In this document: positions 1 through 7,968 of the stretch, one piece after another
Layout: every line of letters starts with the position of its first letter
Position numbering within the stretch: position 1 is the stretch's first letter
From: Maribacter dokdonensis DSW-8
GTDB lineage: Bacteria; Bacteroidota; Bacteroidia; Flavobacteriales; Flavobacteriaceae
Assembly: GCF_001447995.1 (NCBI RefSeq)
Contig: NZ_LDPE01000002.1
Location: forward strand, 558,001 to 622,000
DNA: 64,000 bases
Direction of reading: 5' to 3'
The notes under the pieces: generated by a model
What the model was told of the DNA's origin: nothing
The model's database searches: none
What the model saw: the letters and a program-made list of their open reading frames with translations, nothing else
Made by a program: the position numbers and the translations under genes

Positions 1-350
1 CGTTTGGCCTTCTCCAAACGATTGGGGGCAATGTCTTCTGCCAGCATACTTTTACTGACATCAACAGCAAAAACAATATCTACACCTTCACGTTTAACGG
101 TTTCTAGTTTTGTGCCAATTTTAGGGTTGACCAAACCAATGATCAATAAAGCCAAGGCCAATATAAATACCACAAGTTTAATACCACCTTTGTTGTATGA
201 ACGGTTGGGCGTTAGCCTTTTTAATAGATCGGTATTTGCAAATTTTTTCTGTGTTCTCTTTTTCCAAACCAATAACAAAAGGAACAGTACCACTATCACC
301 GGAATGATAATAAGCAAATAGAAATATATTTTTTCGTCGTACTGTATCAT
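1..350 (-). CDS. batB: BatB-like VWA-domain membrane protein (partial, C-terminus off the window)
   Basis: Reading leftwards from an ATG one base after the batA stop gives about 116 residues before the window ends. A hydrophobic helix (about residues 9-29), a basic patch and a second helix (about 58-73) precede the beginning of a von Willebrand A domain whose MIDAS motif DVSKS is at 97-101. This is the N-terminal plan of Bat-type VWA proteins, which are membrane-anchored with the VWA domain facing the periplasm or cytoplasm. Position directly after batA in a MoxR operon supports BatB. The rest of the domain and any C-terminal TPR cannot be seen. Call is firm at family level; the A/B assignment rests on order. 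Confidence 0.85.
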   Translation of the reverse strand, partial: MIQYDEKIYFYLLIIIPVIVVLFLLLLVWKKRTQKKFANTDLLKRLTPNRSYNKGGIKLVVFILALALLIIGLVNPKIGTKLETVKREGVDIVFAVDVSKSMLAEDIAPNRLEKAK

Positions 351-351
351 A

Positions 352-1350
352 TTATACAAAGCTTCTAAATACCGTGTTTCTTAATATCCATTCTAACAAA
401 AGCAACCCTAGTGCCAAAAGTGCCCAAAATCTAAATTTCTCTTCGTAACGATAATATTTAAATTCCTCTACTTCGGTTTTTTCTAACTTATTGATCTCAT
501 CGTAGATTTCTTCCAATGACTCATTGTCCGTAGCTCTAAAATATCTACCACCCGTAGCACTTGCAATGTCTTTTAGAAGATTTTCATCGATTTCTACTTG
601 TCTCATGCCATATCTAAAAGAACCATCTGGATTGTATTGTATGGGAGTTAAAGCATTTCCGTTAGTTCCTATAGCGATGGTATACGTTTTAATGCCAAAT
701 TCAATAGCTAGGTCTGCAGCCGTCTGCGGCTCTATAAAACCAGAATTGTTTACACCATCGGTCAATAAAATGATAATTTTACTTTTTGCCGTACTCTCTT
801 TAAGTCGGTTTACAGAGGTTGCCAGCCCCATACCAATGGCAGTACCGTCATCCAATTGTCCATAAGTAATTTCAGACAGCGCGTTGAGCACTATAGATTT
901 GTCTGTGGTAATAGGTGTTTTTGTGTAACCTTCACCGGCATATACAACAAGACCTATACGATCGTTTGGTCTCTCTTTTATAAAATCTGCGGCAACTTTC
1001 TTTAATGCCGATAATCTATTGGGTTTTAGATCGCGTGCCAACATACTTGAAGACACGTCTATGGCCATAACAATATCAATACCCTTTGTAGTTTTTGTTC
1101 TGGTAGAAATATCCTCGGTCTGTGGTCTTGCCAGCGCAACTATAATGGCGCCCAAAGCCAGTAATCTTAATAAGAAAAGTACTGGTTTAAGTTTTGGTAA
1201 AATACTGTTATGGCTAAATCCTTTGGCACTAGAAATTCGTAGTGATGCAGTTTGCTCTTTTTGTTTAAAGATATACCACACAATTGCCAATGGCAGTAAT
1301 AGGAACAGCCAAAAGAAATCAGGATTTGCAAATGATATATTATCGAACAT
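352..1350 (-). CDS. batA: BatA-like VWA-domain membrane protein
   Basis: The 332-residue protein has N-terminal helices (about 11-28 and 57-74), a VWA domain with an intact MIDAS (DVSSS at 98-102, Thr in DDGTA near 170, TDG at 197-199), and a C-terminal helix (about 307-326). That is the full BatA layout. It lies immediately after the 553-residue membrane protein with no gap and one base before batB, so translation is probably coupled. Bat proteins were named for aerotolerance in Bacteroides, but their biochemical role is not settled; MoxR ATPases are thought to act as chaperones with VWA partners. Start ATG fits the family's N-terminus. Confidence 0.92.
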   Translation of the reverse strand: MFDNISFANPDFFWLFLLLPLAIVWYIFKQKEQTASLRISSAKGFSHNSILPKLKPVLFLLRLLALGAIIVALARPQTEDISTRTKTTKGIDIVMAIDVSSSMLARDLKPNRLSALKKVAADFIKERPNDRIGLVVYAGEGYTKTPITTDKSIVLNALSEITYGQLDDGTAIGMGLATSVNRLKESTAKSKIIILLTDGVNNSGFIEPQTAADLAIEFGIKTYTIAIGTNGNALTPIQYNPDGSFRYGMRQVEIDENLLKDIASATGGRYFRATDNESLEEIYDEINKLEKTEVEEFKYYRYEEKFRFWALLALGLLLLEWILRNTVFRSFV

Positions 1351-3012
1351 TTATGCTTCTGTTTTTACTTCTACCGATGTTAAAATACGGTCTACTATTT
1401 CTTGTGCGTATGTGTCTTCTTCTAACCAGGTGAGTATTACATATTGTTGAAAGCCTTTTCCGCCAAAAAGTAATACTGCATATTCGCCATCAATTAATTC
1501 TTCCGATTCGGGCATAGGAAACTTGCCACTACCAAAAACCTTAACACCTTTTACCCCGCTAATAGTGCTAAATTCCTCTTGTTTGGTAATGATGTTCTTA
1601 GCTCCCTGACTTTCAAAATTTGATAGTATTTGTTCAATGGTCTTATCAAATTCTGGTTCTATATCTTGTTGTGCTAAAGTGATGCTGGTTGTACCAATGT
1701 TAAAAAGTGCAATTGGACTTCTATATTCAAAAGCTTGGATATCCGCTATGGCAGCTTTTGCTTCTGCCGGTAATTTTATCTTTTGGCGTACCAGTACTTG
1801 TGGGGTTTCTAATTGTATTGGCGGAAAACCATAGCTACTTTGTACCCATTCACCTTCTAAAAGCTCTTTTGTTGGGTGGCCCAGAACAGTGTCTTTTAAA
1901 TAACCGAAACCAAATTTAACACCGGCAATGGTAATACCTATCAATATTACTGCTACTGCGGATATTACTGCAATTTGTATTTTTTTCTTTTTTGCCTTTC
2001 GCTCTAATTCTTCTTGGTATTCAGCTTGCTCCAGCAATTCTTCTTCTGTAGGTTCAGGTAAAGCCTCGTGTGTTTTTTCTACTATTTGCTCAACCAGTTT
2101 TCGATCTTGTTCAGCAACAGTTGTAGAAGGTTTGTTCTTTGCGAATTTTACTAAATCTGCCGTTTGTAAAATTTGTTGAAACTGTTTTATAGTATCATCA
2201 TCTAGTTTTAATTCGCCAGCATCCTTTAGTAGTTCTAACTTTTCGATCAGTTGACCGGTGGTACTCTCTAAAGCAGTTACGTGGGCATCTTCTTCTAAGT
2301 ATGAACGTACAATGGTGGTTAATTCAGAATAATATTGCTTGTATTCATCTTGAATTAAATACTTGGAGTTTTCTAACTTTTTAAGTTCAAGTAATGCCCT
2401 GTCGTATGGTGGTAACAGTGCTACTTTTTCTTCTTCGGTCAATGGTTTTTTGCGTAAGACGAACCAGTAGAAAAGTCCTCCTAAAATCAAAAGGATCAAA
2501 AGACCGATAAGTAGGTATTTCCAAAAGGTATAATTACTTTTTTCTACATTGATTATTGGTTTTATGTCATACATTTTCTGATTCAGGGTATCTACAGGAA
2601 CCGTAGCTACATTGATCAAAGAAGAATCGGTCATAAAACCGGTGCCGTTGATGTCAATACGTTGAGATGGTAATTTATAGGCGCCGGAATCAAATTGGGT
2701 TAATGCGTATATTTTTTGGAGCGTAAGCCGATCCTTATTTCTAGTGGTATCCGTTGCAAAGGCTTCAACGGTTTCCAATGGCGAAAATGTTTGCCCTTCA
2801 GGAAAAATTACAAAGTCTGTAGAATCTATATCTACGGTAACCTTCCATTGAACCTGTTCACCTATTTTTATAAAAGTTGTATCTATCTCAGTGGATATTC
2901 GTGGACTTTCTTGAGCGCTCATTTTAGAGCCGCATAATAGAAATACGAATACGGGTAATACACGTAAAAAGTACGATACACCTATTTTATTTGTTCTATT
3001 AGTATAACTCAT
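1351..3012 (-). CDS. Membrane protein of the MoxR/Bat operon (DUF4381/BatD-like architecture)
   Basis: This 553-residue protein has a signal peptide ending near MSAQ, a beta-rich extracytoplasmic domain, a first helix (about 163-186), a cytoplasmic helical part, a highly charged segment (about 300-345), a second helix (about 345-364) and a C-terminal domain of about 185 residues that I do not recognise. The N-terminal half resembles the DUF4381/BatD-type partners found between DUF58 and VWA genes. A TTG three codons upstream would overlap the DUF58 stop by four bases; I prefer the ATG because GAGG sits at good spacing before it. The appended second helix and C-terminal domain are unusual for a short DUF4381 protein. 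Confidence 0.75.
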   Translation of the reverse strand: MSYTNRTNKIGVSYFLRVLPVFVFLLCGSKMSAQESPRISTEIDTTFIKIGEQVQWKVTVDIDSTDFVIFPEGQTFSPLETVEAFATDTTRNKDRLTLQKIYALTQFDSGAYKLPSQRIDINGTGFMTDSSLINVATVPVDTLNQKMYDIKPIINVEKSNYTFWKYLLIGLLILLILGGLFYWFVLRKKPLTEEEKVALLPPYDRALLELKKLENSKYLIQDEYKQYYSELTTIVRSYLEEDAHVTALESTTGQLIEKLELLKDAGELKLDDDTIKQFQQILQTADLVKFAKNKPSTTVAEQDRKLVEQIVEKTHEALPEPTEEELLEQAEYQEELERKAKKKKIQIAVISAVAVILIGITIAGVKFGFGYLKDTVLGHPTKELLEGEWVQSSYGFPPIQLETPQVLVRQKIKLPAEAKAAIADIQAFEYRSPIALFNIGTTSITLAQQDIEPEFDKTIEQILSNFESQGAKNIITKQEEFSTISGVKGVKVFGSGKFPMPESEELIDGEYAVLLFGGKGFQQYVILTWLEEDTYAQEIVDRILTSVEVKTEA

Positions 3013-3017
3013 TCGTA

Positions 3018-3884
3018 TCAACCTCTTCTTTTAAAATAGCCCAATAATTTTTTCACATAACTTTCATCTACCCTACAGTCTAAAACACCGCAACCTGATT
3101 TTGTAAAAGACTCCTTGAAATAGGTAACACGCTCTCTGTGAAACTCAGCATAGGCATTGCGTACTTTTTTAGATTTGGTATTCACCAATTGCAATTTGCC
3201 CGTTTCGGCATCTTCCATTTGTACCATACCCAAGTTGGGAATAGATTCTTCACGCTCATCATAAATACGGATACCCGTGACATCATGTTTGCTACCTGTA
3301 ATCTTTAAAGTTTTCTCATATCCTTCATCAATAAAATCAGAAAGCACAAAAACAATGGCTTTTTTCTTCATAACACTGCTCAAAAATTTCAGCGCTTGGG
3401 CAATGTTGGTTTTATTACTTTTAGGCTTAAACTCCAATAACTCCCTAATGATTCGCAGAACATGCGTTTTACCTTTTTTGGGCGGAATAAAAAGTTCTAT
3501 TTGATCGGAGAATAATATTACACCTACCTTATCATTGTTTTGTAAGGCGCTAAAAGCTAAAGTGGCAGATATCTCCGTCACAATTTCATTTTTAAACTGG
3601 TTGGTAGTACCAAATAATTCTGAACCACTAATGTCTACCATTAGCATCATGGTCAGCTCTCTTTCTTCTTCAAAGACCTTAATGTAGGGTTCGTTATAAC
3701 GAGCGGTTACGTTCCAATCTATATTTCTAACATCATCTCCAAATTGATACTGCCGTACTTCACTAAACGTCATACCACGACCCTTAAAGGTAGAGTGGTA
3801 TTCCCCACCAAATATATGGTCAGAAAGACGTCTTGTCTTAATCTCTATTTTACGTACTTTTTTGAGTAGCTCTTTGGTATCCAT
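3018..3884 (-). CDS. DUF58 domain protein
   Basis: The 288-residue protein contains the DUF58 signature around residues 50-62 (GDDVRNIDWNVTAR) followed by a VWA-like core beginning with DISGS at 84-88. It has no signal peptide or obvious transmembrane helix, so it is cytosolic or peripheral. DUF58 proteins are almost always encoded next to MoxR ATPases and VWA membrane proteins, as here, and probably link the ATPase to the membrane partners. It ends five bases before the ATG of the next gene. Function of the family is not established experimentally. Confidence 0.92.
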   Translation of the reverse strand: MDTKELLKKVRKIEIKTRRLSDHIFGGEYHSTFKGRGMTFSEVRQYQFGDDVRNIDWNVTARYNEPYIKVFEEERELTMMLMVDISGSELFGTTNQFKNEIVTEISATLAFSALQNNDKVGVILFSDQIELFIPPKKGKTHVLRIIRELLEFKPKSNKTNIAQALKFLSSVMKKKAIVFVLSDFIDEGYEKTLKITGSKHDVTGIRIYDEREESIPNLGMVQMEDAETGKLQLVNTKSKKVRNAYAEFHRERVTYFKESFTKSGCGVLDCRVDESYVKKLLGYFKRRG

Positions 3885-3985
3885 TGTAAGGTAAACAGTT
3901 TACAGTTTCCGTTTTAAGTATCATTGGTTCAGCACAAAAATAAATCAATGCATAAAAAGCACATGCTGAATAAGTTGTACTGTAT

Positions 3986-4987
3986 TTAAGGAACCTCTAT
4001 CTCGTTTACAATTTTGTTGATGATATCAACAGAAGTAATATTTTCCGCTTCGGCCTCATAGGTAATACCTATTCTATGTCTTAATACATCATGTACTACG
4101 GCACGTACATCTTCTGGCACAACATAGCCCCTTCTTTTTATAAAGGCATAACATTTGGCAGCAGTACCTAAATTGATACTACCCCTAGGAGATGCACCAA
4201 AACTGATCAAAGGCTTTAAGCTTTCTAAATTGTATTTTTCTGGATATCTGGTAGCGAAAACAAGATCAAGTATGTACTTTTCTATTTTCTCGTCCATATA
4301 CACTTCACGAACGGCTTTTTGTGCACTAAGTATTTGATCTATGGAAACAACAGGATTAACCGTTTCATAGCTGCCCTTTAAATTTTGGCGCATGATCAAT
4401 TGCTCCTCGTTTATTTTTGGATAGTCAATAACCGTTTTCAACATAAAACGATCCACTTGTGCTTCTGGTAATGGGTATGTACCTTCTTGCTCTACAGGGT
4501 TTTGTGTTGCCATTACCAAAAATGGTTTGTCAAGTACAAAGGTTTCATCGCCAATGGTCACCTGCTTTTCTTGCATGGCTTCTAACAGTGCCGACTGTAC
4601 TTTGGCAGGAGCACGGTTAATTTCATCTGCAAGAACAAAGTTTGCGAAAATTGGTCCTTTCTTTATTGAGAAATCATTCAGTTTCATGTTATAGATCAAG
4701 GTACCAACAACATCTGCGGGTAAAAGATCGGGTGTAAACTGAATTCTGCTAAAACTACCTTTAACAGCTTTTGATAAAGTGTTGATCGCTAATGTTTTTG
4801 CTAGCCCCGGAACACCTTCCAATAATATGTGGCCCTGTCCTAAAAGTCCAATTAATAATCGTTCAACCATATATTTTTGGCCAACGATCACTTTATTCAT
4901 TTCAAGCATCAATAAATCGATAAAAGCGCTTTCTTGAGCAATTTTCTCATTTACTGCACTAATGTCAATTGAGGTATTTTCTTCCAT
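3986..4987 (-). CDS. moxR: MoxR family AAA+ ATPase
   Basis: The 333-residue protein has Walker A GVPGLAKT (58-65), Walker B VLADEINRAP (118-127), sensor-1-like ATQNP (160-164) and the MoxR motif EAQVDRF soon after. It is the first gene of the leftward MoxR-DUF58-membrane protein-BatA-BatB operon, with a 101-base gap to the DUF58 gene that contains a short dyad, GTAAAC-A-GTTTAC, of unknown role. MoxR ATPases are thought to help assemble or activate partner complexes carrying VWA proteins. Confidence 0.95.
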   Translation of the reverse strand: MEENTSIDISAVNEKIAQESAFIDLLMLEMNKVIVGQKYMVERLLIGLLGQGHILLEGVPGLAKTLAINTLSKAVKGSFSRIQFTPDLLPADVVGTLIYNMKLNDFSIKKGPIFANFVLADEINRAPAKVQSALLEAMQEKQVTIGDETFVLDKPFLVMATQNPVEQEGTYPLPEAQVDRFMLKTVIDYPKINEEQLIMRQNLKGSYETVNPVVSIDQILSAQKAVREVYMDEKIEKYILDLVFATRYPEKYNLESLKPLISFGASPRGSINLGTAAKCYAFIKRRGYVVPEDVRAVVHDVLRHRIGITYEAEAENITSVDIINKIVNEIEVP

Positions 4988-5158
4988 TTAAAATATTATA
5001 TTATTGATTGTTAAGGCTTCTAATTTTAACAGTTATGCAAATTGAAAATTAATTCAGTCAGTCGCTGTTAATGATAGGTTAAAAAATTGGAAAAGCCCTT
5101 ATTTTTATGAACGTTTTAAGGTATTTCTTTTTAATTTCATTAAACAAAATACAATATA

Positions 5159-6022
5159 TTGAAATATTCAAGAATAATTGCAGGAACTATGACCTGGGGC
5201 AAATGGGGAAAACAACTTTCTACTGCTGAAATGATAGCTTTAATGAACCATTGTGTTGAAAATAAGATTACTACGTTTGATCATGCCGATATTTATGGAG
5301 ATTATACAAATGAGGAAGATTTTGGTAAGGCTTTTAGTAAGAGTAGTATCAAGAGAGAAGATGTTCAGCTTATAAGTAAATGCGGAATTCAATTCAACGT
5401 AAAAGAAAGAAGTAATAGGGTTAAGCACTATGATTATAATGCCAGCTACATTATTTCATCTGTAGAAAGGTCATTAAAAATGCTACAGACAGATTATTTG
5501 GATTTACTCTTGTTACATAGGCCAAGCCCTTTAATGGATCCTTCAGAAATTGCCGAAGCAATAGATAAACTAAAAATTGAAGGAAAGATCAAACAATTTG
5601 GAGTGTCCAATTTCTCACCTTCCCAAATACAATTGATAGAGAAAGAGATTCAGGTAGAAGCCAATCAAGTAGAATTTTCACTTTCGTCCAATGGGGTAAT
5701 GAATGATGGAACATTGGATGACTGCGTAACTTTTGACAGACTAGCCATGAGCTGGAGCCCATTGGGAAGTTATTTTAGGGAAGATTCCAAGGCAAATCTT
5801 AGGATAAAAACGGTATTGGCAGACCTGACCAAAAAGTATGGCGCTACAGAAGACCAGTTGCTCTTGGCATGGATTTTAAAACACCCAAGTACTATACATC
5901 CTGTGGTTGGTACCGCAACATTACAACGGTTGAAACTAGCCATGGATGCCGTTGAAATTGACATGGAGTTACAAGATTGGTTTATTTTACTTGAGGCTAA
6001 TGAGGGGCACGAAGTTGCATAA
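5159..6022 (+). CDS. Aldo/keto reductase
   Basis: This 287-residue NAD(P)H-dependent reductase keeps the full AKR catalytic tetrad: Asp41 and Tyr46 in DHADIYG, Lys74 in ISKCG and His120 in LLLLHRPSP. The fold and length match the YdhF-like group, which has no firmly known substrate. The start is TTG; translation from it gives the family's normal N-terminus (MKYSRIIAGT), and no ATG lies nearby upstream. The SDR gene follows after 12 bases, so the two are probably cotranscribed. It diverges from moxR. Confidence 0.9.
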   Translation: MKYSRIIAGTMTWGKWGKQLSTAEMIALMNHCVENKITTFDHADIYGDYTNEEDFGKAFSKSSIKREDVQLISKCGIQFNVKERSNRVKHYDYNASYIISSVERSLKMLQTDYLDLLLLHRPSPLMDPSEIAEAIDKLKIEGKIKQFGVSNFSPSQIQLIEKEIQVEANQVEFSLSSNGVMNDGTLDDCVTFDRLAMSWSPLGSYFREDSKANLRIKTVLADLTKKYGATEDQLLLAWILKHPSTIHPVVGTATLQRLKLAMDAVEIDMELQDWFILLEANEGHEVA

Positions 6023-6034
6023 TTAAAAAAGAAA

Positions 6035-6787
6035 ATGACAAAAACAGCATTTATTACAGGCGCTACAAGCGGCATAGGAAAATCAACGGCAATTCATTTT
6101 GCCTTAAAAGGAATAAACTTGGTGTTGTGCGGTAGAAGACAAGACCGTTTAGATGCCCTTGAAAAAGAATTGGGGAAAGAAGTACAAATTCATTCGTTGA
6201 ATTTTGATATTAGAAGTAAGGAAGCTGTTCATGCGGCCATAGCATCTTTACCTAGTGAATTTTCTCAAATAGATATTCTAATTAACAATGCCGGTAATGC
6301 CCATGGTTTAGATACCATACAAGATGGTAGTATAGATGATTGGGATGCCATGCTTGATATTAATGTAAAGGGTTTGCTATATGTTTCAAAGGCATTGATA
6401 CCGCAAATGATAGCGCGTAAATCTGGGCATATCATCAATATTGGTTCAACTGCAGGTAAAGAAGTGTACCCAAAAGGAAATGTGTATTGCGCCAGTAAGC
6501 ATGCCGTTGATGCCATTAACCAAGGTATGCGGATAGATTTAAACGGTACAGGTGTACGTGTTGGTGCCGTTAACCCTGGTTTGGTAGAAACCGAGTTCAG
6601 TAATGTAAGGTTCAAGGGAGATGAAGAAAGGGCAGATAGTGTTTACAAGGGTTTTCAACCTTTAAAACCAGAGGATATTGCCGATATTATTTACTTTGTA
6701 GTTACCAGGCCATATCATGTAAATATTGCAGATTTGGTAGTTATGCCCACCGCCCAAGCTTCTTCAACAATTGTAGATAAAACGTAG
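6035..6787 (+). CDS. Short-chain dehydrogenase/reductase (YdfG-like)
   Basis: The 250-residue protein is a classical SDR: cofactor motif TGATSGIG (8-15), NNAG (84-87), and catalytic Ser138, Tyr151 and Lys155 in the YxxxK motif. Arg residues in CGRR after the second strand suggest NADP(H). Overall sequence resembles the NADP-dependent 3-hydroxy acid (serine/3-hydroxypropionate) dehydrogenases of the YdfG type. It follows the aldo/keto reductase closely and precedes the AlbA_2 gene by 44 bases. The substrate is not predictable from sequence alone. Confidence 0.92.
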   Translation: MTKTAFITGATSGIGKSTAIHFALKGINLVLCGRRQDRLDALEKELGKEVQIHSLNFDIRSKEAVHAAIASLPSEFSQIDILINNAGNAHGLDTIQDGSIDDWDAMLDINVKGLLYVSKALIPQMIARKSGHIINIGSTAGKEVYPKGNVYCASKHAVDAINQGMRIDLNGTGVRVGAVNPGLVETEFSNVRFKGDEERADSVYKGFQPLKPEDIADIIYFVVTRPYHVNIADLVVMPTAQASSTIVDKT

Positions 6788-6831
6788 GTCATTAATATTT
6801 AGAAGTTTACATTTAAGAAAAATAGCTCAAA

Positions 6832-7968
6832 ATGATCAATAAACGGCTTTTGGTAAAAAACTTGCTCGCACATAATGATGAGAACAGTTTTTACGATAAA
6901 AAGCGGTTCATTGCCATTGGGGAAAAGGAGGGGAAAGGTAAATTCTTAAAGCACGTTTGTGCTTTGGCCAATAGCAACCCATCCAATAATTCATTTATTG
7001 TTATTGGAGTTGAAGATGAGGATAATAGTATTGTAGGTGTAGATTTTTTTGATGACAGCAAGATTCAGAATTTAGTGAACGCTTATTTGGATAATCCACC
7101 GTTGATCTCTTATGAAAATATTCCTTTTCCACATTTGCCCGAAGGTAAAGTTGTGGGCTTGGTTACCATAAAATCTATTGGAAAAATCTGCTCGCTCAGA
7201 AAAAACATTTGGAAGTATTATGGAGGTTCTGTTTTCTTTAGGGAAGGCAGTATAAGCTTGCCAAAAGTGTTTGATATTGAATTGAAAGATATTAATTCTG
7301 AAGCGGTCGCCACCATTGAGCAACACGCCAAGAATAATATTGAACTTACGTTAGACGGTGTAATTGATTTTATTAATCACCGTCACAAGGATCTTGAAAG
7401 TGATTATAAAGTTTTTAAAGAACAGTTTGTAGTCTGTTGGGCGGGTAATAAGAAGGTGGTCAATGGTGTTACCTATTATTATCGTGTTGATATAGAATTG
7501 ATCAACGAGCAAGTAAAACTCTTCTATTCAAATTTAGATGAGGTAACTATAACCTATGACAATGATTCTTTTTCCACAATAGAGTTTGTGCAATTGGGCT
7601 TGGGCGCAAAGCAAAAATATTACCCGTTAGAAAAGGTTGTCATTAATTTTAGTGAAAATGGCACCTATCAAATTAAAAGCGATTTGTTGTTTGATCCACC
7701 TGTACATGATAAAGAGGAATTGAAGAAAATCTATGAAAGTAACAATGCCTTGGTGATTAAGGCAAAGAAAAATGTAGAACTGACCATTGCAGAAATAAAG
7801 CAATTAAAATATTTGGCAGATTCTTATTTGATATGTTTTTTAAACGGATTTGAAGAAGCAAAGGAGCGCATGGAAAAAGCAAGACAGATTTTAAAACCTA
7901 AGTATCCTAATATAAATGCTTCGCTCAAAGAAGCACTTCGTGTTTTACGAAAAGTTAAATATTCTTAA
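6832..7968 (+). CDS. AlbA_2 (Schlafen-like) domain protein
   Basis: The 378-residue protein begins with an AlbA_2/Schlafen-type domain: residues about 19-130 include the acidic start, the ALANSNPSNNSFIVIGVED core and a GGSVFFREGS strand typical of this nucleic-acid-binding fold. The remaining 240 residues are alpha/beta, with a basic, helical C-terminus (about 310-378), and I do not recognise them. No helicase, ATPase P-loop or nuclease motif is visible. Its stop overlaps the end of the convergent amylosucrase gene by 14 bases. A regulatory or RNA/DNA-binding role is possible but unproven. Confidence 0.7.
   Translation: MINKRLLVKNLLAHNDENSFYDKKRFIAIGEKEGKGKFLKHVCALANSNPSNNSFIVIGVEDEDNSIVGVDFFDDSKIQNLVNAYLDNPPLISYENIPFPHLPEGKVVGLVTIKSIGKICSLRKNIWKYYGGSVFFREGSISLPKVFDIELKDINSEAVATIEQHAKNNIELTLDGVIDFINHRHKDLESDYKVFKEQFVVCWAGNKKVVNGVTYYYRVDIELINEQVKLFYSNLDEVTITYDNDSFSTIEFVQLGLGAKQKYYPLEKVVINFSENGTYQIKSDLLFDPPVHDKEELKKIYESNNALVIKAKKNVELTIAEIKQLKYLADSYLICFLNGFEEAKERMEKARQILKPKYPNINASLKEALRVLRKVKYS

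Noticed and set aside
6832..7968. Anti-phage defence island centred on the AlbA_2 gene
   Set aside because: Neighbours are metabolic, with no nuclease, helicase, toxin or mobile gene nearby.
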